Positions 53,690 through 62,825 of a DNA stretch of 64,000 nucleotides are shown here, piece by piece. This DNA comes from Dermacentor variabilis. Its lineage: Eukaryota; Arthropoda; Arachnida; Ixodida; Ixodidae. The stretch spans positions 201,379,627-201,443,626 of the forward strand of contig NC_134569.1 in the NCBI RefSeq assembly GCF_050947875.1. The letters are read 5' to 3'. The position numbers and the translations under genes were made by a program. The notes beneath the pieces were generated by a model. That model worked only from the letters and a program-made list of their open reading frames with translations, did not search any database and was not told the DNA's origin. Position 1 is the first letter of the stretch. Each line of letters starts with the position of its first letter.

Positions 53690-54060
53690 AGAAGTAAGGA
53701 AATCCGAAGATGACCGTAGACGGTTGGCTGAGCGAGGTAAATTTAAGTCCTCAAGCACCCGCGTTGCAATCCGTGAAGTCCCCGTAAAGATGGCGGCGAG
53801 CGCCCATCGCCTCTTTTAGTCGTCTGCTAGCCAGAGAACTTCCAGAGAGCAGCCAGACCAAAATCGTCCTGGCAGGTTCTGGCAGCCCGCGGGTAGCCAG
53901 AACCGTCCAGCGCGAGCAAAACGAACGCCCGGCGGAAGTGCGTAGCGCGGTGGGCGGAGCAACCCGAGAAAAACGAAGACGCTCTGGCTGGCTCTGGCCG
54001 CCCGCGGGTAGCCAGAAGTGGAAAATCGAAGAAGCCCAGTGTCCGCTCCTGTTGAAAGTT
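53690..54060 (+). repeat. Interspersed repeat family C, copy 2
   Basis: Matches 8340-8765 (see there). The internal motif 'cccgcgggtagccagaa' occurs twice (about 53888 and 54002). It carries an aagatggcggc word at 53787-53797. Confidence 0.55.
53787..53797 (+). promoter_or_regulatory. YY1-like site in repeat
   Basis: aagatggcggc is an exact match to the well-known YY1 core. A one-base variant is at the equivalent place in copy 1 (about 8522). Function is unproven. Confidence 0.3.
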
Positions 54061-54264
54061 CTTTCTGTATGGTGGCGCGCTCAAAGGGATACCAGATCTT
54101 GTCGCCGCCGCCAAAAGCGGCTCGATGAGCGCAGGCCAGTCAGCGCTGGTTCGCGTGCGGCTTGCTTGGCCCGACGCTCTTCCTGGCGGCGTTCATGCGA
54201 CAACGCCGAGAGACGCAACCCCAGAAAACGCAGCTAAAGACGCTGAAAGTGGGGCGGCCTCTGG

Positions 54265-54840
54265 GGCGACCGTTCCTGCGGCGAGCGTCGGCGTCACTTG
54301 CAACCTAGCGAACGGGCACAGCGAAAGTTGTGAGCGAACGCGGCGCGCAGAGGGGATGAGAAAAGCGGCGAGAGCGAAGAGTCGAGAGGAGAGGAGGGTG
54401 CAGCGGAACCATGAGGGCGGAAAGCGGAGGAGAGTATGACAAAAGGGTGAGGATGAAAGCATAGTGCCGGCAGCGACCAGGCATGCGGCCAGTGCGGAAA
54501 CAAAGCGCTGGCGTGGGCTGTGGACCCACTGCGCCTGCGCTACTTCGCGTGCGACATCGCCGCGGCCAGGGAATGCTCTCAGCGCGAGCCACACATTCCC
54601 GTTCCCGCTTGCTCAACAATGAGTGACGCAACCGGTGAAAATGCTTCGTCTCCCGCTGCTGCTGAACGAGCTGAACGAGCAGAGAGGCTCAGCGCCGCCG
54701 CCGAGACCGACCCTGTCATTTAGTATCAAATTCTTTGCCACAATATATCGCGAATTCATAACACCTGGACAGCTGCGCTTATTAGCATTAAGGAGTATAG
54801 TAATGATCCGTGAATTTCTTTGCTGTTTAAAAAACACTCT
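54265..54840 (+). repeat. Interspersed repeat family B
   Basis: Collinear with 21690-22260. It includes a short frame with 'MSDATGENASSPAAAERAER' near 54619-54723. The repeat runs up to the poly(A) signal of the GTSF1-like gene, so its right end may form the gene's 3' flank. Confidence 0.6.
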
Positions 54841-54844
54841 TTAT
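54839..54844 (-). terminator. Poly(A) signal of the GTSF1-like gene
   Basis: AATAAA on the minus strand, about 340 bases past the stop codon, followed by a GT-rich stretch (gagtgtttttt), the usual downstream element. No A-run follows, which argues against a processed retrocopy. Confidence 0.6.
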
Positions 54845-55185
54845 TAGCCAAGAATAGCAAAGCTAAAGGAAAAAAAAAGAAACATCCAGCCAAGTTATAC
54901 TCAGAAGACACTACAAAAAAGGTAAATAGCTTCCAGAAGCACAGTATGGGTCATAACGTGTAGGCTTCGTCCTGCATCGCACTCAAAACAAAAAGAAAAA
55001 AAAACGAGTGACACCTAAGCTTGCACTGTCCCAACCAGAAGCAGCGTCGTCTTGTATTCTCAGCGGATTTGTACGGTGAGGGCAACCACCAGGTATGCCA
55101 CCACTGGTCTGGTGGGCAGGCTGAACCTCCCGCTGGAACTCTGAACGACCGCTGACAAATCCCGTGCAGCTAAAGCTGTGCAGTC

Positions 55186-56010
55186 TTATTTGATCCTTCG
55201 GCCACGCCCGATGCCCAACAGCTTCATCCTTGCCTGTATTTCCCTCTCCTCTTCATCGTCACTCACCTCCAGGTCAGTGAAAAAGATGTGGCCTGGGTGC
55301 CCTCGTCCTGCGCCCATGTAATAAACCTGCTGTTGACCGTCTTCGTCGTCGCTCCAATCACTGTGGCACACGATCACATCTTGCAGCATGAAAGGCTGCG
55401 GGGGAGCCTGGCACTGAGGAAACTGCGGTTCAGCGAGGGGCTGCACGGGGGTGCACGCAACTGGTTCATCACTTTTGGTCACTGCCTTGGGCTCCTCTGG
55501 AGCTTCTTCAGGCTTCGTCTTTGTGGCCTCTGCATCACTGGATGGAGGCTGCGTTGCTTTCTGGCGCAATGACGCGTAGAACTTCCTCCTCTGCGCCGGA
55601 GCCATGGACTGAACGTCGGTGAAAATGGGCCGGACAGCTGGCTGCTGAAGCTTAGTCTCCAACGCCGAGGGTTCACTAACCTCTTCCTCCCAGTTTTCCT
55701 CAGGTTCGATGACCGGTGCTGCATCGCCGCTGCTGTCTGCCACCACAGGCTCCGTGACGGGCACGTCCTTATCAGATTGGGTTCGGAAGCGCTCCACGGT
55801 GGTATTTAATGGGCACGTATAGACATGGTGCATGAGCTTGCTCGGCTCGACCACATGGTCCGCAGAGAAGGGGCAGTGGTGGATATCTATGCCTGGATGA
55901 GATTTCTTACACTTGGTGATGTGTATCTGGTATCGGCCGCTTTTCACCTGGTGTGCAGGGTTGAATGGGCAGGTGACCAGTGGATCGCGCCTCGGTGTGT
56001 AGGTAGCCAT
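55186..56010 (-). CDS. GTSF1: GTSF1/Asterix-like CHHC zinc-finger protein
   Basis: 274 codons from the Met at 56010 ('MATYTPRRDPLVTCPFNP'). An in-frame upstream Met at 56040 is less likely, because family members start just before the first finger. Two CHHC fingers are complete: Cys14, His20, His30, Cys34 and Cys46, His52, His62, Cys66, both with C-x5-H-x9-H-x3-C spacing. This is the U11-48K/GTSF1 type, known to bind RNA (tRNA in GTSF1). A disordered acidic tail follows, with Trp-bearing patches ('EENWEEE', 'HSDWSDDEDG') like those that contact Piwi proteins in GTSF1, and a basic end ('GIGRGRRIK'). The family assists Piwi slicing or nuclear piRNA silencing of transposons. At 274 residues it is longer than the usual ~160-170. 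The ORF is uninterrupted by introns. TE insertions flank it on both sides. Confidence 0.85.
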   Translation of the reverse strand: MATYTPRRDPLVTCPFNPAHQVKSGRYQIHITKCKKSHPGIDIHHCPFSADHVVEPSKLMHHVYTCPLNTTVERFRTQSDKDVPVTEPVVADSSGDAAPVIEPEENWEEEVSEPSALETKLQQPAVRPIFTDVQSMAPAQRRKFYASLRQKATQPPSSDAEATKTKPEEAPEEPKAVTKSDEPVACTPVQPLAEPQFPQCQAPPQPFMLQDVIVCHSDWSDDEDGQQQVYYMGAGRGHPGHIFFTDLEVSDDEEEREIQARMKLLGIGRGRRIK

Positions 56011-56389
56011 CGTCCGCCAAGTTAGCCACTGCTGAAACACTGGTGCTCACAAAACACACGAAATATGTCGACAAAAGCAGGAGCACAGAATCTTCTTCCC
56101 TTGATTCTATAACATAGAATCTGTCAGCCCGTGCCGCTCGTCTTTTTCTTCGTTTCCTTTTCTTTCGCTTCGCTTTCTTTCGCTGATGCCGCATTCCCAC
56201 TGCTGGGGATTAACCGAGATTCGGATTGTATTAGAAAATAGGTTGATCTATTACTAATGCCAACATAAATTTTTGGAAAGAAAATAAATAAAAAATAACA
56301 TGTGCAGAACTCGTAAAGAAAAACGCCATAAACCAACTAGAAATTCCTAAGTGAAGCATCGCCATGATGTGTCCAAAAGGGGAGAAAGG
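56011..56389 (-). other. Upstream region of the GTSF1-like gene
   Basis: Contains a pyrimidine-rich stretch at 56138-56180 and a small perfect inverted repeat (gattctat/atagaatc, 56103-56121). Presumably holds the 5' UTR and promoter. No TATA box was identified with confidence. Confidence 0.4.
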
Positions 56390-56694
56390 AAAGAAGAAGA
56401 GGAGAAAGGCAGGGAGGTTAACCAGACGCACATCTGGTTTGCTACCTTGCACAGGGGAACGGAGATATAAGGGTGAAGAGAGATAGGTGGGAGGCTAAAG
56501 AGTGTCCAGGATGAAGAGTGTCCTGGACGAAAAAAACCTAGTTGTGTAAGCTATGCTCCAATATGTTTTTCCTTAAAAATATAAAACGACGTCACAATAA
56601 TAAAAAAAGCGGTAAATTGTCCAATCTCCACAGATTGGGCACGAAGGGAAGGTGCCAGACCAACTCTGTGACGATAAATGTTTGAAGCAGGTAT
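56390..56694 (-). mobile_element. LINE 3' UTR fragment
   Basis: The minus strand carries 'ggttaacctccctgcc', as in the LINE tail near 14600, with matching 'gcaaaccagatg'-type flanks and upstream non-coding LINE-like sequence. It is cut on its 5' side by the LTR element at 56699. Confidence 0.55.
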
Positions 56695-56698
56695 TTAG

Positions 56699-57430
56699 TG
56701 TAGGGGTTGGAGGACGGACTTCGGGATGAAAACCAAACTTGGAGGATTTATTTTACATTATATACAGAGAGGTGAGAGTCATGTAACAGTCGTACAGTCA
56801 TTACGGGCCGGCAGCAACTCGGACGCTGCGGCCCGCGGCAAGAAGTTCGAGAGAGGTTAATCAGGGAATGCTCTGGTCTCTCTGGAATGCTTCTTTTAAA
56901 CCCTTCGAGGACTGGAAGTCGCGTCAAGTTCGGCCAATGGGAGAGCCCGCTCAGATGACACCACCTTCGGCCAATGGTAGGCACCCGTGCCGTGATGTCA
57001 CACCCGGCGGCTCCCCGCAGTCTTGCCTTGCTGTGGTGCAATGCTCTCTTCAAAGGCGGAGAAGGGGCATGATTGGGCCCCATTGTCCGAGGCTCACCTG
57101 CTCCCGGTGGTACAGCCCCGCTGAGGTGCCAAATGCCTTCTTCAAAGGCGACCGGTGCGACGCTGCCAGGCCTTCCCGGAACATCGCAGCCGTCTTGTTT
57201 CGGGACCCACTTTCCTTGCAACAATGCCGGGCGATCCCTTCGTTTTCTGGAAAACTCAAGCATTGAATAGCTACCGCGGCGTACGAACTTGTTGGCACGT
57301 GAACTTGTTGGCTCGAGCGATCCTCTGGAATGTGTCATCCGTGTTTCTGCATCCCTTACTTAGAAGTGGCGCGATTCGAAGTGGTCTGGGGAATTTGAAG
57401 TAGGCTCAGGAAACAGCTCCATATCTAACA
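56699..57430 (-). repeat. 3' LTR of the non-autonomous element
   Basis: 732 bp. Read on the minus strand it starts tgttagatatggagc and ends in ccaacccctaca. It contains an AATAAA signal (about 56747-56752, minus strand) and a TATA-like run beside it. Confidence 0.9.
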
Positions 57431-57566
57431 GCTCGTCCTCGCCCCGGTTGTTCTGAATGGCCGGTGAACTCAATTCGCTGGCCATGAGGAACGCTGAAAG
57501 GACCTGCAGGGTATTGGTGTCGAGCCTCGAATAACGAACTTCGGGATCCTGGGCCCTGGAGAACAT
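57360..57566 (-). CDS. Small frame entering the 3' LTR
   Basis: 68 codons, 'MFSRAQDPEVRYSRLDTNTL', an acidic middle ('GEDELLDMELF') and an end in the LTR. It may be a terminal exon or chance. The part within the LTR is naturally repeated in the other LTR. Confidence 0.3.
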   Translation of the reverse strand: MFSRAQDPEVRYSRLDTNTLQVLSAFLMASELSSPAIQNNRGEDELLDMELFPEPTSNSPDHFESRHF

Positions 57567-58635
57567 ACGTCAAACAAACAAAACAACACAGCGCTGCACC
57601 ACGTGTAAGCGCAGGCTCTTCACCCCTGACTCGCCAGGCTATTATTGAGTCAAAATCAACCCTGATCTTTTATTTCCACAATTCTGACAAAGCAGTTCCA
57701 ACCACCCTTCCAAACAGCTATCCATTTCTCCCCGAATGCCGACAAGACCAGAGTACTATTGTTGTTGCAAAACAAAGTGTCGTTGATGTAGCAAACAACA
57801 AATGAAAACAGCCGAACATAACTTAAGTGGCCTAACTACACGAACAGCATGTTTCCAATCTATCCCAGTGGCGTACTTATCGCACGTATTGGTGCCACTG
57901 AACAATCTGGTCAACCTCACAAGCACGTAATCACAAGCGCACTAGCATTGTGGTCACTAAACAAAACGCGTACTTGCGTTGTAGGCAAACTTTTCATTTA
58001 CGCTTACTCACGTTTCTTCCCTGAAAGTCCTACAGGACACGTGACATAAACGAACAATTAAACTTGCGGGACTTACACACTCCGCAGAACCCTTAAAATA
58101 ATGCGTCTTTTAATAACTCGTTCCACGCATACCTATCAGAGAAGTCAGAATACGGCTGCCCTCAACACACACGAGCAACCCAGTCATAAATCTGCTTCCT
58201 TCTGTCCACACAGGACACGCGCTAATGGAACTAAGAACGCTTCTCAGTGCAAATCATGCACTCACTGAAAATCTACGCGCTTAACCTTAGAAAATTCAAA
58301 AACGCTTAAAAAGAAAGAAGGTTAAATAACACACGCGCTTTACCATAGGCCTTTCGACGGTAACCTTGACCTTCAGGTTACTCACACACACACAATAAAA
58401 AAAAGCCTATCTACTTATTAATGAGCATCTCGCGAGACTACATGTTTACTTAAAACGCATCTTTGAAATCTCGAGCTTCTCAAACGAAAAGACAAACAAA
58501 GCTCAAACCTTACACATTGAAAGAAATCCTAGTCTCAAATTGCGAACATTATCCGATGCTCAAAAATAAAAAAACAAAACACTTCATTTCTACGGAAGCG
58601 CTCTTGGCCTCCTTTTCCAAACGTTTTCGACTGAC
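57431..58635 (-). other. 3' interior of non-autonomous element, possible intron
   Basis: About 1.2 kb without frames, AT-rich. On the minus strand a strong acceptor-like tract (pyrimidine-rich, ending ctccag at about 57556) precedes a 68-residue frame (57360-57566) that runs through the polypurine tract into the 3' LTR. A donor-like gtatgagt overlaps the ORF's stop codon. This suggests, but does not prove, splicing. Confidence 0.35.
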
Positions 58636-60312
58636 TCATACTTTCAGTCGGACTCGAGGTGGTCGCGGTTTCAAAGCTACTCTGGCTACGGAGGAACAAC
58701 AAAAGGGCTGACTAACTATCAGCTCCCCCAAGACGTTACGGTCTCCTGCCAATTTGCGTCCTCGCGCCCCGCTTTCCTCACAAACTCGATTGACCGCGTC
58801 GCTACTCCCCACCTGGTCTCGTCCTGCCACCTTGCGTTTCTTCGAACTGCACGCTGAGCTTTGAAAAGAACTACGGAACGACGAGGAGATTAACTGCCTC
58901 GTGCCCTTTGTCCGCGTCCGTGCAGAACATGCTTCGCGGTCTCTTTTTGACCTGTGGCTCGAACGTCCTGGATGCGTCAACATCGTCCTTGACGACCGCA
59001 CCTTTTTCCTCGCGCCCTGCAATTTTGGGTTTCTCGCCATCTTTGGCGGCGCTACATTAGTTACCGTCTTTCGGTCTTTACCGCGCTTCTTTTTACTGCG
59101 CTTTCTCTTTGCACTCGCTTTCCTGTCGGCTTCTCGTGCCTCGTGCTGGCCGGTACACATATCGTCGGCCCGGATCGGTCTCTTACCCACACAGTCTGAG
59201 TGATTTACATTTAAATCAACACTCTCTCTGCCTCGACTGGCGGACAGCCCAACCGACTCTGGCACAATGCAGCAGGCTTTACTCGAGTTAGACAACTCGC
59301 ACTCTTGCGAACTGCCCTCTACTACATTGCCCAGTTCACGCTGTGCATCGGCACACAGCCCGTCGGTATCGATCGCTGTCTCACGCGCACAGTCCGAATG
59401 ATTAACAACTGAATCATCCCTATCTAGGCCATCTAGACTGGCGGAGAGCCGCACCGATCCCTGAACAATGCAGTTGTATTCTCTTGAGCTACGGAGCTCG
59501 CCATCCCGAGAACTACTCCTAACTGCATCGTCCAGTTCGCACTTCACTTCTGCACGCACATCTGGCTCTACATGGGTGCTCGCGTCTGTCGGGTCAGCAG
59601 TACCCTTTTCTTCGCTAGCAACCTCGCTAACATTACCAGCGACGCACACGCTCGGTAACTGTGCCAATTTGTTCGCAGCTGGCCTAGCTGTCTCTACAGT
59701 CATCTGTTGGCACAGCACCTCGTCGCTCTCACTCTGGCCTTTAACGGCCTCTGTTGCCACTAAGGCATCGTTAGCGGCTAGCCTTTTCCCTTCACTTATC
59801 AATCGGCAGCCAATCTCACAGGCACTACTCTTCTCGTCGGCTTTTGGCGAAAATCCGCTAGACACTTCCTCATTCTTTCGCTCTGTACTACCTACAGAAT
59901 TCTCAGACAGCCGTTGTCTCTGTGCCAATAACTGATCACAATACTGTATCTCTTTGATCAGTGCTGCCTTCTCTCTCTCATACTTTTGCTCACGCTCACG
60001 TTCGCGTTCATTCTCGCGTTCTTGACGCTCACGCCTAAGAGTAAGTTCTTGAAGTTCACGCTTCCGTTCATTCTCGCGTTCTTCACGCTTACGCTCACTC
60101 TTACGTTCACGACGCTCACGCACACGTTCACGACGCTCACGCTCCCGTGGTTCCTGTATCACCTCCCAAGCAAGCTCAATGCTTTTGTCCTCATTGCCAC
60201 TATCGTTAATCGCCTTTATGATAGCTGGCGTTTTCATCCGTTCGTCCGCCTCAACTCCCAAATCGTCGCACACCAACAACAAGTCTAACCTCGTCAACCT
60301 TCTAAGATCCAT
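58636..60312 (-). CDS. 558-aa protein of non-autonomous LTR element, novel architecture
   Basis: An intact frame from the ATG at 60312. Residues 1-40 ('MDLRRLTRLDLLLVCDDLGV') are SAP-like and align with the gag start of the Gmr1-like element. 55-135 is an extreme Arg/Glu coiled coil. 140-258 is low-complexity. 259-326 and 326-390 are a tandem ~67-residue duplication (shared 'VRLSAS/VGLSAS' and 'VNHSDC' words, several Cys). Basic runs follow at 401-415 ('AKRKRSKKKRGKDRK') and 491-495 ('KKRKV'), which look like nuclear localisation signals. No capsid, zinc knuckle, protease or polymerase motif is present. It could bind element RNA or join the Gag of a helper through the shared N-terminus; this is inference. 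The absence of stops in a young copy suggests the protein is used. Confidence 0.75.
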   Translation of the reverse strand: MDLRRLTRLDLLLVCDDLGVEADERMKTPAIIKAINDSGNEDKSIELAWEVIQEPRERERRERVRERRERKSERKREERENERKRELQELTLRRERQERENEREREREQKYEREKAALIKEIQYCDQLLAQRQRLSENSVGSTERKNEEVSSGFSPKADEKSSACEIGCRLISEGKRLAANDALVATEAVKGQSESDEVLCQQMTVETARPAANKLAQLPSVCVAGNVSEVASEEKGTADPTDASTHVEPDVRAEVKCELDDAVRSSSRDGELRSSREYNCIVQGSVRLSASLDGLDRDDSVVNHSDCARETAIDTDGLCADAQRELGNVVEGSSQECELSNSSKACCIVPESVGLSASRGRESVDLNVNHSDCVGKRPIRADDMCTGQHEAREADRKASAKRKRSKKKRGKDRKTVTNVAPPKMARNPKLQGARKKVRSSRTMLTHPGRSSHRSKRDREACSARTRTKGTRQLISSSFRSSFQSSACSSKKRKVAGRDQVGSSDAVNRVCEESGARGRKLAGDRNVLGELIVSQPFCCSSVARVALKPRPPRVRLKV

Positions 60313-60494
60313 GGCAGCTGCCCCGACTGGTGGTTAGAACTGTTTTCCTTAATTTGTGCAAACACACAATGCAACAAACTCACGATTCCCAGAACTATCA
60401 AAATAAACACACAACATTCGAGTCTGGCGAATCAAAAGGAAAAAAACCACGCGCTCACTTACGGTTGCAGCACCCTGCCATCCGGTTCATTTGT

Positions 60495-60645
60495 CCGCTG
60501 CTCCCGGTTCCTCCGGACTCCCTGGGTCGAAGGCTCGCTCTTCTTCGCTACTCCCAGTTTCTTCGGACCTCTTTAAACGAAGGCTCTCTCTTCTTCGCTC
60601 TTCCCGGTTCCTTAGGATCTCTCTCGACGAAGGTTGATCCTTAGC
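60495..60645 (-). repeat. Three ~50-bp repeats in the leader
   Basis: Units around 60498, 60549 and 60598 share 'ctcccggttcctccgga', 'cgaaggctc' and 'ctcttcttcgct' words. They lie between the primer site and the start of the ORF, where packaging or translation signals would be expected. Confidence 0.6.
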
Positions 60646-60675
60646 GCTGCCACCAGCTGTTGCATTCGGAGGCGA

Positions 60676-60695
60676 TCTCACCGCTGCCTACCAGT
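60676..60695 (-). other. Primer-binding site of the non-autonomous element
   Basis: Read on the minus strand directly after the LTR: actggtaggcagcggtgag. It shares ggcagcggtgagat with the site at 9656-9674. The tRNA was not identified. Confidence 0.55.
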
Positions 60696-61435
60696 TGTAG
60701 GGGTTGGAGGACGGACTTCGGGATGAAAACCAAACTTGGAGGATTTATTTTACATTATATACAGAGAGGTGAGAGTCATGTAACAGTCGTACAGTCATTA
60801 CGGGCCGGCAGCAACTCGGACGCTGCGGCCCGCGGCAAGAAGTTCGAGAGAGGTTAATCAGGGAATCAGGGAATGCTCTGGTCTCTCTGGAATGCTTCTT
60901 TTAAACCCTTCGAGGACTGGAAGTCGCGTCAAGTTCGGCCAATGGGAGAGCCCGCTCAGATGACACCACCTTCGGCCAATGGTAGGCACCCGTGCCGTGA
61001 TGTCACACCCGGCGGCTCCCCGCAGTCTTGCCTTGCTGTGGTGCAATGCTCTCTTCAAAGGCGGAGAAGGGGCATGATTGGGCCCCATTGTCAGAGGCTC
61101 ACCTGCTCCCGGTGGTACAGCCCCGCTGAGGTGCCAAATGCCTTCTTCAAAGGCGACCGGTGCGACGCTGCCAGGCCTTCCCGGAACATCGCAGCCGTCT
61201 TGTTTCGGGACCCACTTTCCTTGCAACAATGCCGGGCGATCCCTTCGTTTTCTGGAAAACTCAAGCATTGAATAGCTACCGCGGCGTACGAACTTGTTGG
61301 CACGTGAACTTGTTGGCTCGAGCGATCCTCTGGAATGTGTCATCCGTGTTTCTGCATCCCTTACTTAGAAGTGGCGCGATTCGAAGTGGTCTGGGGAATT
61401 TGAAGTAGGCTCAGGAAACAGCTCCATATCTAACA
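60696..61435 (-). repeat. 5' LTR of the non-autonomous element
   Basis: 740 bp, differing from the 3' LTR only by an 8-bp duplication near 60860 and one base. Confidence 0.9.
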
Positions 61436-61439
61436 TTAG

Positions 61440-61954
61440 TAACGTAATCGAGTGAAAATTCAGTTTCTCTGGTTGGAAAGGAATTGTTGTGCAAAGGAAA
61501 TAGGAGGTGTCGATATTACCTGCGAAGTAACAGCTGGTTTCCAAAGATATTGAATAACGGCGCGTCTACTGAAACTGTTAGTAGTTAAATGCGCCTCGCA
61601 GATTGGTGGTACTTAGCGAATGTGCAGAGTAAAGGGATCAATCAAAGTTTGTGTTGTAATGAAGAAGAAGAGCCCAGGAACAAGGCCAGCCAGATCGTCT
61701 TTTCCATGCCTGCTGTGCAACCAGTGGGCCAGCCGGATCGCCAGTGCTTGGCACGAGTGTGAGCCGTTCGAGCTACCAGCTGTTCCTGCTCTGCGTCAGC
61801 TGCCTCCTCGGTTACGACGAGACGTTACCATCGGAACTGTTCAGTGCACCCATTACAGTGTTAATATCATCTGCGGTGTGCAAAAGTGAGGCCAGTGCAC
61901 CTTGAAAAATGATGAAGGCTGGGAAGTGAATATGATTGACGGGAGGGCGTCATG
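61440..61954. other. No gene recognised
   Basis: A plus-strand frame at 61620-61889 with two Cys pairs ('PCLLCNQWASRIASAWHECE') could be an element remnant; not assignable. Confidence 0.3.
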
Positions 61955-62085
61955 CAAAAACGCTCGCGTACCGTGCATTGGGGCCACGTTAAAGCGTCCC
62001 AGGTGGTCAAAATTATTCCCCAATCAGCTACTACGGCGCGCATCATAATTACGTCAAGGTTCTGGCATGTAAACCTCCAAATTTA
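61955..62085 (+). repeat. Ruka SINE body fragment
   Basis: 'gttaaagcgtcccaggtggtc' and 'tcataattacgtcaag' match the body of the Ruka copy at 18756-18985. The tRNA head is missing and the copy is diverged. Confidence 0.65.
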
Positions 62086-62369
62086 CTTTTTTAATTACAT
62101 GAACATGATTTTCAATTGGGGTATACCATCTTCATACATATTCAGTAATGCTTGTACCGTTAGTAAACGAAATATGCAGAAAATTGAGGGCAAGTTTGCT
62201 TCTTGGCGTAGCACATTATGGACAAGTTTTAGTAATCCGTAGGGTAGTTGCAGAGCCTCCTGATCCAGCTACACAATGGGGGCGTAATTAATAACCTTGG
62301 ACATCCGAAAAAAAAAAAATACGCATCTAAATTCTGAAATGCAGCGCACGAACATTTTGTTAAAAATTT

Positions 62370-62610
62370 AATCTCGGGGTTTTACGTGTCAAAACCACGA
62401 TATGATTATGAGGCACACGGTAGAGGGGGGCTCCAGATTAATTTTGACCACCTAGGTTTCTTTGAAGTGCACCCAATGAATGGTACACTGGAGTTTTGGC
62501 ATTTCGCTCCCATCGAAATGCAGCCACCGCGGCTGTGATTTGACACCGCATCCTCCAGCTTGCTAGCTAGCGCAAAACCAAACCCGCTACGCCAACACGG
62601 CTCGTGCCTA
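62370..62610 (-). repeat. Ruka SINE, minus strand
   Basis: Its reverse complement gives the Ruka head (degenerate A and B boxes near 62590 and 62540) and body ('catttcgatgggagcgaaat', 'ttcaaagaaacctaggtggt', 'gtgcctcataatcat'). It is about 235 bp and more diverged than the copy at 18756. Confidence 0.75.
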
Positions 62611-62825
62611 CATTCAGTAAATAATTAAAGGGTATAGGGTCTCTCCGCACCCACTACTGACTGTTGCATAGCCCCACAGTCTGCGAGAATAATTAACACA
62701 AGGCAAAGAAATGTTACTCATCACATTTATTGTCTCCCGGTGCACCTTGGATAACTTGATGACATTCCTGTCGCCCGCGAACTTACAGACCGGGCCGCTT
62801 TTGCATATGGTTTTGATTCTGCTGG
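62611..62825. other. No gene recognised
   Basis: Short spacer between the Ruka copy and a LINE end. Confidence 0.4.

Larger units (their letters stand above)
56699..61435 (-). mobile_element. Young non-autonomous LTR retrotransposon, TSD TTAG
   Basis: 4,737 bp with LTRs at 56699-57430 (732 bp) and 60696-61435 (740 bp), both TG...CA. They are identical except for one substitution (near 57090/61092) and an 8-bp tandem duplication (aatcaggg) in the right copy. TTAG flanks both sides (56695-56698 and 61436-61439). On the minus strand a primer site (ctggtaggcagcggtgagat) follows the 5' LTR and a purine-rich tract (ggggcgaggacgagc) precedes the 3' LTR. The 3.3-kb interior encodes one 558-residue protein and no protease, integrase or RT, so mobility would need another element's enzymes. 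It lies about 0.7 kb upstream of the GTSF1-like start codon. Confidence 0.9.

Noticed and set aside
55186..56010. GTSF1-like ORF as a processed retrocopy
   Set aside because: It is single-exon, but no A-tail or target duplication follows the AATAAA, a GT-rich downstream element is present, and the frame is intact. It remains possible but unsupported.
56748..57338. 196-codon minus-strand frame and its near copy at 60858-61343
   Set aside because: Both lie wholly inside the LTRs of the non-autonomous element; the duplication reflects the LTR pair, not a gene.
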